DNA of 59,128 nucleotides from a bacterium (GCA_021372615.1 JAJFUB010000161.1:1-59128), one strand, 5' to 3'; counted from the first letter of the stretch, positions 43,682 to 52,975 are shown. Translations and numbers: made by a program. Notes: generated by a model not told the origin, from the sequence alone.

Positions 43682-44572
43682 ATGATTCGCGTGAAGGCGC
43701 CGCTGCTGGATGTACTGAAGGACCGCGTACTGGTCGCCAACGGGGCGATGGGCACGGCGCTCGCCGCCCGCGGCCTGACCCTCGCCAACTCTGCGGTCGC
43801 CAATGTGGAGCACCCAGACGCGGTGCGAGACATCTTCCGTGAGTACCGAGAAGCCGGCGCACTGGTGTTCCAGTCGAACACCTTCGTCGGCAATGCCCGG
43901 ATGCTCGACCACGCCGGCTATGGCGAGCGGCATGATGAGATCAACCGGGCCGGCTTTCGGCTGGCGCGCGAGGCCGTCGGGGACGACGCCTACGTGGCGG
44001 CCAACTTCGGGCCGACCGGGCTGCTGCTTGAGCCGCTGGGGAAGGCCACCGCGGAGGAAGTGTCAGCGATCTTCGAGCGCGAGGCCCGGGTGCTGCTCGG
44101 CGAGGGGCCGGACTTCGTCCTCTTTGAGACCTTCGAGGCTGTTGAGGAGCTTGAGGCGGCCGTGGCGGGCGTCCGCGCCGCCGGGCTCAGCGTGCCCCTG
44201 GCGATCACGTTCTCGTTCTCGCAGCCGAGCGGCCGCAGTATGATGGGCGTGACCCCGCGCCAGGCCGCGGAGAGAATGCTGGCCCTCGGAGCCGACATCA
44301 TCGGCGCCAACTGCGGCCTGCCCGAGGTGACCGTGGCCGCCGTGCGCGAGATGGCCGAGGTGACCAACAAGCCCCTGATGATGCAGGCGAACGCGGGCGT
44401 GCCCGAGGTCCGCAGGGGGGTGGCGTGCTTCTCGGGGACGCCCGAGGACGCGGCGGCCCTCGCCCGCGAGGCCGTGGCCGTCGGCGCCCGGATCATCGGC
44501 GGCTGCTGCGGGACGACCGTCGCGCACATCAGGGCGATCGCCGCGGCCGTCGCCGTCACCCCCTCCCTTTAG
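43682..44572 (+). CDS. Homocysteine S-methyltransferase domain protein
   Basis: The product has 296 residues. VANGAMGTALAARGLTLANS and VFQSNTFVGNARMLDHAGYG start the MetH/BHMT barrel. GANCGLPEV and GARIIGGCCGTTVAHIRAIA supply the three zinc cysteines. The enzyme transfers a methyl group to homocysteine to make methionine, or to a related thiol. It stands alone here without cobalamin or folate domains. The C-terminal residues VAVTPSL come from a palindromic repeat around the stop at 44570-44572. The UroD-type gene is divergent and may supply methyl groups. Confidence 0.88.
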   Translation: MIRVKAPLLDVLKDRVLVANGAMGTALAARGLTLANSAVANVEHPDAVRDIFREYREAGALVFQSNTFVGNARMLDHAGYGERHDEINRAGFRLAREAVGDDAYVAANFGPTGLLLEPLGKATAEEVSAIFEREARVLLGEGPDFVLFETFEAVEELEAAVAGVRAAGLSVPLAITFSFSQPSGRSMMGVTPRQAAERMLALGADIIGANCGLPEVTVAAVREMAEVTNKPLMMQANAGVPEVRRGVACFSGTPEDAAALAREAVAVGARIIGGCCGTTVAHIRAIAAAVAVTPSL

Positions 44573-44670
44573 GGAGGGGGGCGGGGGTAGGCCGCCGTCG
44601 CCGTTGCCCCCTCCCTGTGAGGCGCGTAGCGCCTCCGGACGGGGTAGGGGGTAGGCCGCCATTGTCGTTC
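44555..44670. repeat. Direct and palindromic repeats in the gap before the GH106-like gene
   Basis: CCCTCCCTTTAGGGAGGG is a palindrome across the stop. The unit GGGGGTAGGCCGCC occurs at about 44583 and again at about 44648, each followed by a GTCGTT-like text. Confidence 0.75.
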
Positions 44671-44687
44671 ACCCGTGAGGTACCCAC

Positions 44688-47600
44688 ATGGACGACATCA
44701 TCCACGACTTCCAGAACCCGCCGGCTTCGTTCCGCCCCCAGCCCTTCTGGTTCCTGAACCACCGGCTGGAGGAGGGACGACTGCGCCACCAGATCCGCGA
44801 GATGGCGGAGAAGGGTGTGGGGGGCGTCGTCCTGCACGCCCGCCACGGCCTGCTGACGCCGCACATGTCGGAGGAGTGGCTGCAGGCCATCGGCGTGTGC
44901 GTAGATGAGCTGCGCGCCCAGGGCATGGAAGCCTGGCTATACGACGAGGACAACTGGCCCTCCGGCACCTTCGGCGGCAAGCTCACGCGGCCCCATCCTG
45001 AGTTCCGCATGCGCTATCTGCGCATCCAGACGATGCGCGTCGTGGGCGGCGCCACCTTCCAGAGCACCCTCGACGTGGACGACAACACGCTGCTGTGCGC
45101 GGAGGCCATTCGGCTCGGGGACGATGGGCGCATCATCGTCGGCGAGGCCGGCATCCCCGAGATGCGTGACGTGAGTGCGCACTATGCGCAGGGGCGCTTC
45201 CGCTGGGAGGCCCCGCCGGGCAACTGGCTCGTGTCCCTGTTCTGGGAGTGCCCTGTGGCCGCGAAGGTCACGTTCTTTGATGCCTACTACCTGGACACGA
45301 TGAATGAGGAGGCCGTCGCGGCCTTCCGCGACCTGGCGTACACGCCGCACGACCGCTTCGCCGCCGACTACGGCAAGACCATCAAGGGCGTGTTCACCGA
45401 CGAGCCGGGCCTGATGATCCATGACGGGTTCTTCAAGGTCGAGGCCATGCGCACGACCCTCCAGAACCTGCAGCGCACCCTCCCGGGGATTGCGCTGGCC
45501 TGGACGCGGGACTTCGAGGCGAAGTTCCGGGAGCTGTGCGGCTACGACATCCGCCCGCTGCTCATCGGCCTGCTGTATGACATCGGCCCCACCACGCACA
45601 AGCTCCGCGCCGACTACTTCCGCGCCATCAGCCTGTGGTACAGCCAGATATACCACGGCCGCCTGAGCCTCTGGTGCCGGGAGCGCAACCTGGAGTACAT
45701 CGGCCACACGCTCGAGGAGCCGCTGTTCAACCAGGTGCGCACCCAGGGCAACCAGACGTGGGTGCTATCGCTGATGGACCGGCCCGGCCTGGACTACCTC
45801 GGGCACGGCGTGGGCACTGCGGCCAGCCCGGTGCGCATCCTATCGTGCAAGTGCGCCGCCTCGGTCGCGCACATCCAGGGCAAGCCGCGCGTGATGTGCG
45901 AGGCCTTCGGGGGCAGCGGCCACGGGCACCCGCTGCTCGACCGCCGCCTGGACGCGAACTTCATGGCCGTCCTGGGCGTGAACATGTTCATCCCGCACGC
46001 CTTCTACTACTCCTTCGAGGGCTACCGCAAGACCGACTGGCCGCCCACCGAGTTCCTGCACCAGCCCTACTGGCGCATGTACAGGCCGTTCGCCGACTAC
46101 CTGGGCCGCCTGTCGTACATCCAGGCGCAGGGCCACCACGTCTCCGGTACAGCCATCCTCAACCCTCTCAAGACGATGTACGTCAGCATGTTCCACGAGG
46201 GGCAGGCGATCAAGGACCCGCCGTGTCAGCGGCTGCACACCCAGCTCTCCGAGTTGATGCTGGCGCTGCACTATGACTACGACTACCTGGACGACACGCA
46301 GCTCCATCAGGCCACCGTGGAGGGCGGACGCCTCAGGTTCCCTGCGTCCGAGGAGACCTACGGCCTGGTGATGCTGCCGGGCGCCAGGATCATGTCCTCG
46401 GCGGCGATGAGCAAGCTGCTGGAGTTCTTCGAGGCGGGCGGCAAGGTGATCGCCCTGGGCGACGTGCCCACCGAGGCTGACGAGCGCGGCAAGGACGAGG
46501 CCCTCGCCGAGATGACCGCCGCTCTGTTCGGCAAGGCCGACCGCACCGGCTCGCGCCGCAACGAGAGCGAGGCCGGCGGCCTCGCGCTGGCGGCCCGGCC
46601 CAAGGACCTACAGGCCTGGCTGCGCGAGCACCTGCCCCAGGTGCTGGAGCCGGATGTCACGATCGAGAACGCCGACGGCGAGGCCGTCGCCGAGATCATC
46701 TGCTGCCACCGGACCAACGAGAGCTTCGAGAGCTACCTGCTGGTGAACCGCAGCGAGCGGCCGCAGTCGTGCGTCTTCACGTGCCGCACGGCCGGGCGGT
46801 TGGAGGAGTGGTCGCTGGAGACCGGCGAGCGCTGGCCGACGGTGTGCCACTTGCTGCCCGAGGGGGGGCTGCAGGCCCCGCTGGAATTCGAGCCCACCGA
46901 GGCCCGCCTGCTGGTGGTCGTACCCGGCCAGGAGCCCGAGGAGATTGCCGACCTGCCCGAGCCGTCGGTGCTGGACCACATTGACCTCAGCCCGACCTGG
47001 CAGTTCGACGCTGAGGGCGGGAACGTGATGATCCTCGACCGGTGGGAGTTCACTGCCCGCAACCTGGAGGCCAGCCGCGCCGAGCGCGTGCCGGAGAAGG
47101 TCAACAGCTACCGCACGAGCTTCATCGTGGAGGGCACGCCGGGGCAGGTGCACCTGGTGCTCGACGACACCGAGCAGTGGCTCCCGGCCCATGTTGGCTT
47201 CCTGTCGGGCATCCGCAGCCTGGAGATCTACGTCAACGGCCGCCAGGCCCCGCCGCTGTCACCCTCCGAATGGCAGGACCCCGACTACGCCTGGACTGAC
47301 ATCACCAACCTGCTGGTCGGGGGCGAGAACACCATCGAGATCCACACCATCTCGATCCTGCAGCCCATGCACGGCCTGCGTGAGCCGGCCTACCTGGTGG
47401 GCGACTTCCGCGTGGCCGACAGCATCATGCTCGCGCCGCAGCGCACCATCCGCGGACTGTTCAGCGAGCAGGGCTATCCGCACTTCGCCGGTGTGGGCCG
47501 CTACCGCCAGATCGTGAACATCCCCGAGGGCCTCGGTGCAGAGAAGCTGATCCTGGACCCGGGGGAGGTCTCAGGCTGCATGCGGGTGCTGGTGAACGGC

Positions 47601-47774
47601 AAGCTCGTGGCCACGCGCCTCTGGCCGCCCTACGAGGTAGACATCTCCGGCGCGGCGCGCGGGGGCAGCAACGAGATCATCGTCGAGGTCGCGGGAACGG
47701 TAGCGAACCTGTACAGCAAGGAGCAGCGCCCTTACGGCCTCAAGGGCCGCGGGGCGATCTGGGTGTTGGCCTGA
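44688..47774 (+). CDS. GH106-like glycoside hydrolase
   Basis: The product has 1028 residues. No signal peptide is obvious. FQNPPASFRPQPFWFLNHRL and KGVGGVVLHARHGLLTPHMS resemble the GH106 (alpha-L-rhamnosidase) N-terminus. YDEDNWPSGTFGGK and KGVFTDEPGLMIHDG are likely active-site segments. The C-terminal part (about residue 780 on) includes galactose-binding-like beta domains with VNGRQAPPL and VSGCMRVLVNGKLVATRLW. The enzyme probably removes rhamnose or a similar sugar. It follows the homocysteine methyltransferase by 115 bases of repeats. Confidence 0.82.
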   Translation: MDDIIHDFQNPPASFRPQPFWFLNHRLEEGRLRHQIREMAEKGVGGVVLHARHGLLTPHMSEEWLQAIGVCVDELRAQGMEAWLYDEDNWPSGTFGGKLTRPHPEFRMRYLRIQTMRVVGGATFQSTLDVDDNTLLCAEAIRLGDDGRIIVGEAGIPEMRDVSAHYAQGRFRWEAPPGNWLVSLFWECPVAAKVTFFDAYYLDTMNEEAVAAFRDLAYTPHDRFAADYGKTIKGVFTDEPGLMIHDGFFKVEAMRTTLQNLQRTLPGIALAWTRDFEAKFRELCGYDIRPLLIGLLYDIGPTTHKLRADYFRAISLWYSQIYHGRLSLWCRERNLEYIGHTLEEPLFNQVRTQGNQTWVLSLMDRPGLDYLGHGVGTAASPVRILSCKCAASVAHIQGKPRVMCEAFGGSGHGHPLLDRRLDANFMAVLGVNMFIPHAFYYSFEGYRKTDWPPTEFLHQPYWRMYRPFADYLGRLSYIQAQGHHVSGTAILNPLKTMYVSMFHEGQAIKDPPCQRLHTQLSELMLALHYDYDYLDDTQLHQATVEGGRLRFPASEETYGLVMLPGARIMSSAAMSKLLEFFEAGGKVIALGDVPTEADERGKDEALAEMTAALFGKADRTGSRRNESEAGGLALAARPKDLQAWLREHLPQVLEPDVTIENADGEAVAEIICCHRTNESFESYLLVNRSERPQSCVFTCRTAGRLEEWSLETGERWPTVCHLLPEGGLQAPLEFEPTEARLLVVVPGQEPEEIADLPEPSVLDHIDLSPTWQFDAEGGNVMILDRWEFTARNLEASRAERVPEKVNSYRTSFIVEGTPGQVHLVLDDTEQWLPAHVGFLSGIRSLEIYVNGRQAPPLSPSEWQDPDYAWTDITNLLVGGENTIEIHTISILQPMHGLREPAYLVGDFRVADSIMLAPQRTIRGLFSEQGYPHFAGVGRYRQIVNIPEGLGAEKLILDPGEVSGCMRVLVNGKLVATRLWPPYEVDISGAARGGSNEIIVEVAGTVANLYSKEQRPYGLKGRGAIWVLA

Positions 47775-47785
47775 GGCGTGAGGCG

Positions 47786-47838
47786 GGATTGGGGATTGGG
47801 GATTGGGGAGTGGGGAGTGGGGATTGGGGATTGGGGGG
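47786..47838. repeat. G-rich heptad repeat (GGGGATT/GGGGAGT)
   Basis: GGGGATTGGGGATTGGGGAG and its continuation form about seven heptads. This could form a G-quadruplex. It lies directly after the stop of the GH106-like gene. Confidence 0.85.
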
Positions 47839-47865
47839 GCGCCAGACGCCGATGATGGGGGTAGT

Positions 47866-47882
47866 GCGGGCTTCCAGCCCGC
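47866..47882. repeat. Palindrome GCGGGCTTCCAGCCCGC
   Basis: Single 17-base copy of the family seen at 21067, 55739 and 59069. Confidence 0.85.
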
Positions 47883-47960
47883 CCCCGGTCGAGGTCGTGT
47901 GCCGTGGTTCGGTCTTAGTCAGTCACTACGGCCGCAAGCACCACTCCCCGTGTCGCACCC

Positions 47961-48009
47961 CATTCATCACCCATGATTCACCATTCCGCGTTCGCCGTTC
48001 ACGCTTCAT
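47961..48009. repeat. Degenerate heptad tract at the end of alr
   Basis: CATTCAT CACCCAT and then GATTCAC, CATTCCG, CGTTCGC, CGTTCAC, GCTTCAT follow in register. The stop of alr (47999-48001) lies in it, so the gene's last codons come from this repeat. Confidence 0.7.
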
Positions 48010-49147
48010 CCTTGCGGTACACGCGCGGCACAGCGCTGTCCACGGCCAGCCGTCGCACCGGGAGCGCCACCTCGTCGCCGACCTGCAGGTCGGGGGCATC
48101 GGTGGCGTCGAGGCAGCACTGGTCCATGGAGATGCGGCCGATCAGCGGGAGGGCGAGATCGCCTGCATGCGCGCGCGGAGCGTGCTCGCTGCGTCCTCTG
48201 CGGCCTTCCCGGCTCACCAGCCACGCCTTGACGACCGACCGCAGCCGCCCGCCGACCGACTGCGGCGCCATGCCGAGGCCCTGTGCCGTGCCCACGGGCA
48301 CCGTCGCGACGCGCGTGTCGCGCGCGCATATGAAGTCCCCACCGTAGCCGATGCGGCTCCCCGCCGGAAGCGTCTGCACGGCCACCACCCGCGAGCGCAG
48401 GCTGAAGGTATCCTCGCGCAGGTTCAGGGGCCGCTCCCGCACGTGGTCGGGGTACTGGCCGTACAGGATCGTCCCGAGGCGCACCATGTCGAGATGGCTG
48501 CTGCGGTCCTCGACAAAGAGGGCGCTGGCCGCTACATGCAGCAGGGGGCGCGCGGCCGCCGCCTGCGCCACCGCGTCCCGCACGAGCCCGGCAAAGGCCT
48601 TCGTCGAGGCCCCCTCCTTGAGCGTGTCAATCTCCTCCAGCATCCGGCCCGATCCGGGCGGGCCAAAGTGCGTGTACGCCCCCGTCAGGTGCAGCGACGG
48701 GAAGACGGTCGCGGCCTGCAGCAGCGCGCACAGCGGGTCATCCGAGCCGATACGCCCCAGCCCGCCATCCACATAGAGATGCCCGTAGACGCTCTGCCCG
48801 AGCCTGCTCGCGGTGTCGCCCAGGCCGCTGACGTGCGCCGTGGACAGCAGCGTCGCCGTCAGCCGGTGGCGCACGATCGCCTCGTACTCGTCTGGCAGGG
48901 GGGGCATGAACACGAGCACCGGGGCATCCAGGCCGGCCTCGCGCAGCGCCGCGCCCTCGGCCACGTTGCTCACGCCCAGCCATTGCGCCCCGGCGGCCAG
49001 GAACACGCGGGCGGTCTCGACGAGACCGTGGCCGTAGGCGTTGGCCTTCACTACGGCCATGAGCTTCGCAGTCGGTTGCAGGTGACGCTGCGCCTCGCGG
49101 ACATTGTGGGCGAGCGCGTCGGTGTTGACGGCCACGCATGTGGTCAT
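47999..49147 (-). CDS. alr: Alanine racemase
   Basis: The product has 382 residues. MAVVKANAYGHGLVETARVF holds the PLP lysine (in VVKANAYGHG). GHLYVDGGLGRIGSDD and GSRIGYGGDFICAR hold the other active-site segments, including the tyrosine of GYGGDF. ISMDQCCLDATD occurs near the end. It converts L- to D-alanine for cell walls. A short Arg/His-rich insert (REGRRGRSEHAPRAHAGD) near residue 325 is unlike the family. It overlaps the BatA-like gene upstream by an ATGA. The C-terminus ends in a heptad tract. Confidence 0.93.
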   Translation of the reverse strand: MTTCVAVNTDALAHNVREAQRHLQPTAKLMAVVKANAYGHGLVETARVFLAAGAQWLGVSNVAEGAALREAGLDAPVLVFMPPLPDEYEAIVRHRLTATLLSTAHVSGLGDTASRLGQSVYGHLYVDGGLGRIGSDDPLCALLQAATVFPSLHLTGAYTHFGPPGSGRMLEEIDTLKEGASTKAFAGLVRDAVAQAAAARPLLHVAASALFVEDRSSHLDMVRLGTILYGQYPDHVRERPLNLREDTFSLRSRVVAVQTLPAGSRIGYGGDFICARDTRVATVPVGTAQGLGMAPQSVGGRLRSVVKAWLVSREGRRGRSEHAPRAHAGDLALPLIGRISMDQCCLDATDAPDLQVGDEVALPVRRLAVDSAVPRVYRKDEA

Positions 49148-51012
49148 GGCTTCCCTCGACGGCTGAAGATGGGCCAGCGCAGGCCCTGCGACAGGGCCAG
49201 TTCGGCCAGAAGCAGCAAGAATACTAGCACCAGCAACGGGCCTGCCAGATGGAGACCGGCGGCGGTCAGGGGCGGCAGCTTCACCGCGCCATCCGGGCCC
49301 GGCCGCACGACGATCACATTCCCCTGCAGGCAGCGGCGGACATGCTCGGGCGTGGTGCGGCGTAGGTCGCCCTCGGCCGGGTCGAGGTCCACGGCATACA
49401 CCGACTCACGTTGCGCGCCGGTCGCCGCTGCGAGGCGCTGGAAGCCCGGCCTGGCTGGAGCGGGGGAGGACCCGAGCGCCTGTCCCACGAGCGCACTCCC
49501 AGCCTGCGCATCGTCCCCGGCGGCGAAGCCCACCAGCCGATGCATCAGCGGCACGAACACCGTCTGCTGCGGCAGGTTTGTCTGCTGCGGGTCCAGCGGG
49601 AGGTTGACGAGCACGGTATGGGCCCGCGCCGCCATCGCCGCCGAGCCATCCTCGAAGCGGGCAGCGACCCGCCAGTGCGTCGGTCGCACCTGCAGATCGG
49701 GCACGTGTCGGAACTCAGGTTGCTTCAGGTCGCCGGCCTGCGGGTTGGCGAACGGCCGCAGCGGCGGGCGGAACACGTCGAACTCGCTGATGTGCAGTGG
49801 GCCAGGCCGGACGGGCCCGAGAGCCAGCTCCGCGTCGCCGGTGAGCGCCTGCACGATGGCCGACGAGAGCTGCGGGGTCAGCAGCACGAGACCGAGGCCC
49901 CGAGCCTTCGCCTGCTGCAGGCGCTTCGTCTCGTCCTCCGTCGGGCGCTTGCTGACGACGATGGCGTCTGCGTCCAGTGCCTCCGGCAGGGCGGCCACGC
50001 TGCGCACCGCCACCGGCGACTGCGCCGTCGGCGCGAGCGCGAGCCGCATGAGGCGCTCTGCGGGACCGTCCCCGAGGATGAGCACCTGCAGCCGCTGCCG
50101 CACCGGCACAACCGCATAGAAGCGATTGTCCCCGGCCATGGCATCCTCGGGGAGCACGGCCTCGACGCGCTTGAGGCCGGGGCGGTCGGGCCGCCACTCG
50201 CAGATGGCCTGTGCCGGCTCGACGTCCATGTTCAGCGCCACCGTGCCGATCTCGCGGCCGTCCACGAGAACCCGGACAGGCACCGGCCCCGACGGGCCTG
50301 TAGTGGCCCGCCCTGTCACGACGATGTCAGTGGGCCGCCCGGCGATGGCCGTTGGCTCTCGCGTCTCCAGGCCGATCAGGCTGCGGTTGGGCGTGTCGCG
50401 CCCGCAGTCCACGATGACGACCTGTCGGCTCAGAAGCAGTGTCGCGGGGGTGAGCCACGAAGTGGCCTGCAGGTCGGTGAAGAAGACGACGCTCTCGTCG
50501 TCGCCCCCGGCCCGTGCACCCGCTCCGGCGAGGACCGGCGCATTGTCCACCGCTCTGTAGCGCCCTCGGTCTCCCACCCCAGCCTCGTCCCCAGTCGGGT
50601 ACGCCATGTCTATGAGCAGCACCCCGCGCGGCTCGCCCGGAACCAGCCGTACTGCTCCTTGCAGCGCGGCGCGCGGGTCCCCGTTCGCCCTGGGGAACAG
50701 CCCCTGCGTGTCCATTGCCCGCATGGAGGGCGTATCGTCCAGCACCACGACGGGATGACCAGGCCTCCCGTGTCCGCGCCAGACCGGCTGCGCCGCGGCC
50801 AGGCTCAACAGCACGATCGCCAGGGCGCGCAGGACCATGAGCAGGAGCTGTCGGGCGCGCATGAGCGCCGTGCGCTCGCGCTGGGCCTGCTGGATGAGCA
50901 TGAGCGACGAGAACTGCACCCGGCGGGGCCGGCGGCGGCCGAAGAGGTGCAGGAGCACCGGCACTGCCGCCCCCAGGGCCCCGAGCAGCAGCCACGGATG
51001 CAGGAAGGACAT
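49144..51012 (-). CDS. BatA-like (aerotolerance N-terminal) membrane protein
   Basis: The product has 622 residues from the ATG at 51012 (MSFLHPWLLLGALGAAVPVL), a typical BatA start; ATG at 51021 is possible. RRRPRRVQFSSLMLIQQAQR after the first span is the BatA N-terminal signature. A second membrane span (ALAIVLLSLAAAQPV) is followed by VVVLDDTPSMRAMD, a degenerate von Willebrand/MIDAS-like start (usual DxSxS is here DDTPSM). The C-terminus ends in LLVLVFLLLLAELALSQGL. Its partners MoxR or BatB are not in the window. It overlaps alr, an unusual neighbour. Confidence 0.82.
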   Translation of the reverse strand: MSFLHPWLLLGALGAAVPVLLHLFGRRRPRRVQFSSLMLIQQAQRERTALMRARQLLLMVLRALAIVLLSLAAAQPVWRGHGRPGHPVVVLDDTPSMRAMDTQGLFPRANGDPRAALQGAVRLVPGEPRGVLLIDMAYPTGDEAGVGDRGRYRAVDNAPVLAGAGARAGGDDESVVFFTDLQATSWLTPATLLLSRQVVIVDCGRDTPNRSLIGLETREPTAIAGRPTDIVVTGRATTGPSGPVPVRVLVDGREIGTVALNMDVEPAQAICEWRPDRPGLKRVEAVLPEDAMAGDNRFYAVVPVRQRLQVLILGDGPAERLMRLALAPTAQSPVAVRSVAALPEALDADAIVVSKRPTEDETKRLQQAKARGLGLVLLTPQLSSAIVQALTGDAELALGPVRPGPLHISEFDVFRPPLRPFANPQAGDLKQPEFRHVPDLQVRPTHWRVAARFEDGSAAMAARAHTVLVNLPLDPQQTNLPQQTVFVPLMHRLVGFAAGDDAQAGSALVGQALGSSPAPARPGFQRLAAATGAQRESVYAVDLDPAEGDLRRTTPEHVRRCLQGNVIVVRPGPDGAVKLPPLTAAGLHLAGPLLVLVFLLLLAELALSQGLRWPIFSRRGKP

Positions 51013-51075
51013 GCCCGTCATTTCCCCGAATGCTTAGCGACGCCCTGCCCCACGGCAGACGAAGGAGAACCGCGC

Positions 51076-51960
51076 ATGAAGACCGCCCTGCACACCATCA
51101 GCTATGCTGGGGTCTGGCCCGGCCAGGCCGCGCTGAGCCTGAGCGAGATCATCCGCCGCGCCGCCGAGCTGGGGTATGACGCGCTCATGATCGCCGCCAA
51201 GCGCCCGCACCTGTCTGTCCTGGACACCGACGACGAGACCCTCAGGCGCGTGCGCGGGGAACTGGATGCGGCCGGAGTCGGCGTGGCGTGCCTGGCGGGA
51301 TACAACAACTTCAGCGCGGATGCCGAGCACTCCGACATCCCGGTCAACGAGCTGCAGATTGGCTACATCGAGCGCATGGCGCAGATGACGGCGGCGCTGG
51401 GCGGCAGCATCATCCGGGTGTTCACGGCGTACCAGCACCCGTCCCTCACCGAGGGTGCCGTGCGCCAGCGCGTCGTGTCGTGCCTGAAGGAAGCCGCCCG
51501 CCGCGCCGCCGACTACGGCTGCGCGCTGGCGGTGCAGAACCACCACGACTTCGCGGCCCACTGGCAGACGCTGCGGGATGTGCTGGCGGAGATAGACGAG
51601 CCGAACTGCCGGGCGGCCTTCGACGCCTGGGCGCCGACTCTGCACGGGGATGACATCGTGGCGGCCGCGCGCGAGATGGCCCCGCTGACGGCGCAGACGA
51701 CCGTGGCGGACTACGTCTACCGCCCGCGCTTCAAGTATTCGCCCCAGCATGTGAACTACGAGCCGCAACTGCCGCTCGTGCAGGCGGTGCGCATGGGGGA
51801 GGGGATGATTGACTACCGGGGGTTCCTCAACGCACTGGCTGACGGCGGTTTCGACGGCGTCGTCACCTACGAGATGTGCTCCCCGCTGCTAGGCGGCGGG
51901 TCGCTGGAGAACCTGGACGCCTACGCCCGGCAGTTCCTGGAGTTCATGCGGAGCCTGTAG
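51076..51960 (+). CDS. Sugar phosphate isomerase/epimerase (xylose-isomerase-like)
   Basis: The product has 294 residues from the ATG at 51076 with AAGGAGAA upstream. ELGYDALMIAAKRPHL, GSIIRVFTAYQHPSL and ALAVQNHHDFAAHWQTLRDV, CRAAFDAWAPTLHG and DGVVTYEMCSPL follow a TIM-barrel fold with metal-binding acidic and histidine residues. Such enzymes isomerise or epimerise sugars. It faces the BatA-like gene with about 63 bases between starts. Confidence 0.88.
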   Translation: MKTALHTISYAGVWPGQAALSLSEIIRRAAELGYDALMIAAKRPHLSVLDTDDETLRRVRGELDAAGVGVACLAGYNNFSADAEHSDIPVNELQIGYIERMAQMTAALGGSIIRVFTAYQHPSLTEGAVRQRVVSCLKEAARRAADYGCALAVQNHHDFAAHWQTLRDVLAEIDEPNCRAAFDAWAPTLHGDDIVAAAREMAPLTAQTTVADYVYRPRFKYSPQHVNYEPQLPLVQAVRMGEGMIDYRGFLNALADGGFDGVVTYEMCSPLLGGGSLENLDAYARQFLEFMRSL

Positions 51961-51984
51961 AACCGGCAGCCGCGTCTGCAGGGC

Positions 51985-52049
51985 GCGGGTACACCCGACA
52001 CTCTTGTCGGGCGTGAGGGGGCGGGGTACAAGCCCCCGCCCCACACCTA
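51985..52049. repeat. Palindromes CCCGAC..GTCGGG and GGGTACAAGCCCC between genes
   Basis: CCCGACACTCTTGTCGGGCG at about 51990 and GGGGGCGGGGTACAAGCCCC at about 52015 lie side by side. The first is like the one near 32440 and the second is like 17961. Confidence 0.8.
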
Positions 52050-52056
52050 GATGAGC

Positions 52057-52848
52057 TCAGTACCCCCAGCGCCGCAACTGCTCCCGGTCTGCGCCCTGCT
52101 GCTGCATGGGTGTCAGGTCCTGCCTGCGGGACTCGTTCTCCGACACGACCCAGCCATCATAGCCCAGTTCGTCGAGCTTGCGCAGGACGCCGGCGTGGTC
52201 CACGACACCTTCGCCGAGCATCGTCCAGCCCTCGGCGCCGTCGTAGTCCTTGAAGTGCAGATAGGCGATGCGGGGGAAGTAGCGCTCGACAGTGGCCACC
52301 AGGTCGTGTCCGGCTTTGACCATGATGCCGCTGTCAGGGCACAGGAACCAGTATCGCTCGTCGGTGAGGTCCATCATGCGGGCAATCTCGTCGGGCGAGG
52401 CCGCGATGCCGCCGGCATGTAGATGGTAGCAGGCCTTGACACCGTGCTGCTCGTAGACCGCGCGGCCGAGGTCGTTGTAGTGCTCACACGCGGCGCGGAA
52501 GGCGGCCGGGTCGTCGGTGGACGTGCCGCCGCCGACCATCATGTGACCGGCGCCGAACTCCTTGACGAAGGCCGCGGTGCTGACGGCGTTGGCTACTTCC
52601 TCGCGGGCGGCCGCCGCGTCGGCCGGAGTGCCCACGATGTAGAACAGCCCCGCCAGCACGACCCCGGCGTCGCGGAGGACGCCGCCGAACTCCTCCTTGC
52701 GCTCGGCCCAGACCTGGCTGACGCGCCAGTTGCTCTCGATGCCCGCGTAGCCGATCTGTCCCGCCTCGTGGATGGCCCGCACCAACTCCGCGTCGAAGTC
52801 GGGGCCTACGGGCCAGCAGTTCACTTGTGCGCCGATCCTGATTGCCAT
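52057..52848 (-). CDS. Sugar phosphate isomerase/epimerase, second copy
   Basis: The product has 263 residues from the ATG at 52848 with AGGGAGA upstream. MAIRIGAQVNCWPVGPDFDA starts the barrel. YAGIESNWRVSQV, CYHLHAGGIAASPDEIARMM, WFLCPDSGIMVKAGHDLVAT and YLHFKDYDGAEGW carry the usual metal-binding residues. It is convergent with the gene at 51076-51960, with repeats between them. The substrate is unknown. Confidence 0.87.
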   Translation of the reverse strand: MAIRIGAQVNCWPVGPDFDAELVRAIHEAGQIGYAGIESNWRVSQVWAERKEEFGGVLRDAGVVLAGLFYIVGTPADAAAAREEVANAVSTAAFVKEFGAGHMMVGGGTSTDDPAAFRAACEHYNDLGRAVYEQHGVKACYHLHAGGIAASPDEIARMMDLTDERYWFLCPDSGIMVKAGHDLVATVERYFPRIAYLHFKDYDGAEGWTMLGEGVVDHAGVLRKLDELGYDGWVVSENESRRQDLTPMQQQGADREQLRRWGY

Positions 52849-52975
52849 GGTGTGAAGTCTCCCTGGATGGTCTGTGTGGCTGGTTCGCCGCAGCGGCGCT
52901 AGGGGCCTGCACGGAGCGTGGAGACGCCTGCAGACGAACATGGGAACACGTCCTCCCCTCTGCACCGTTTTCGGG

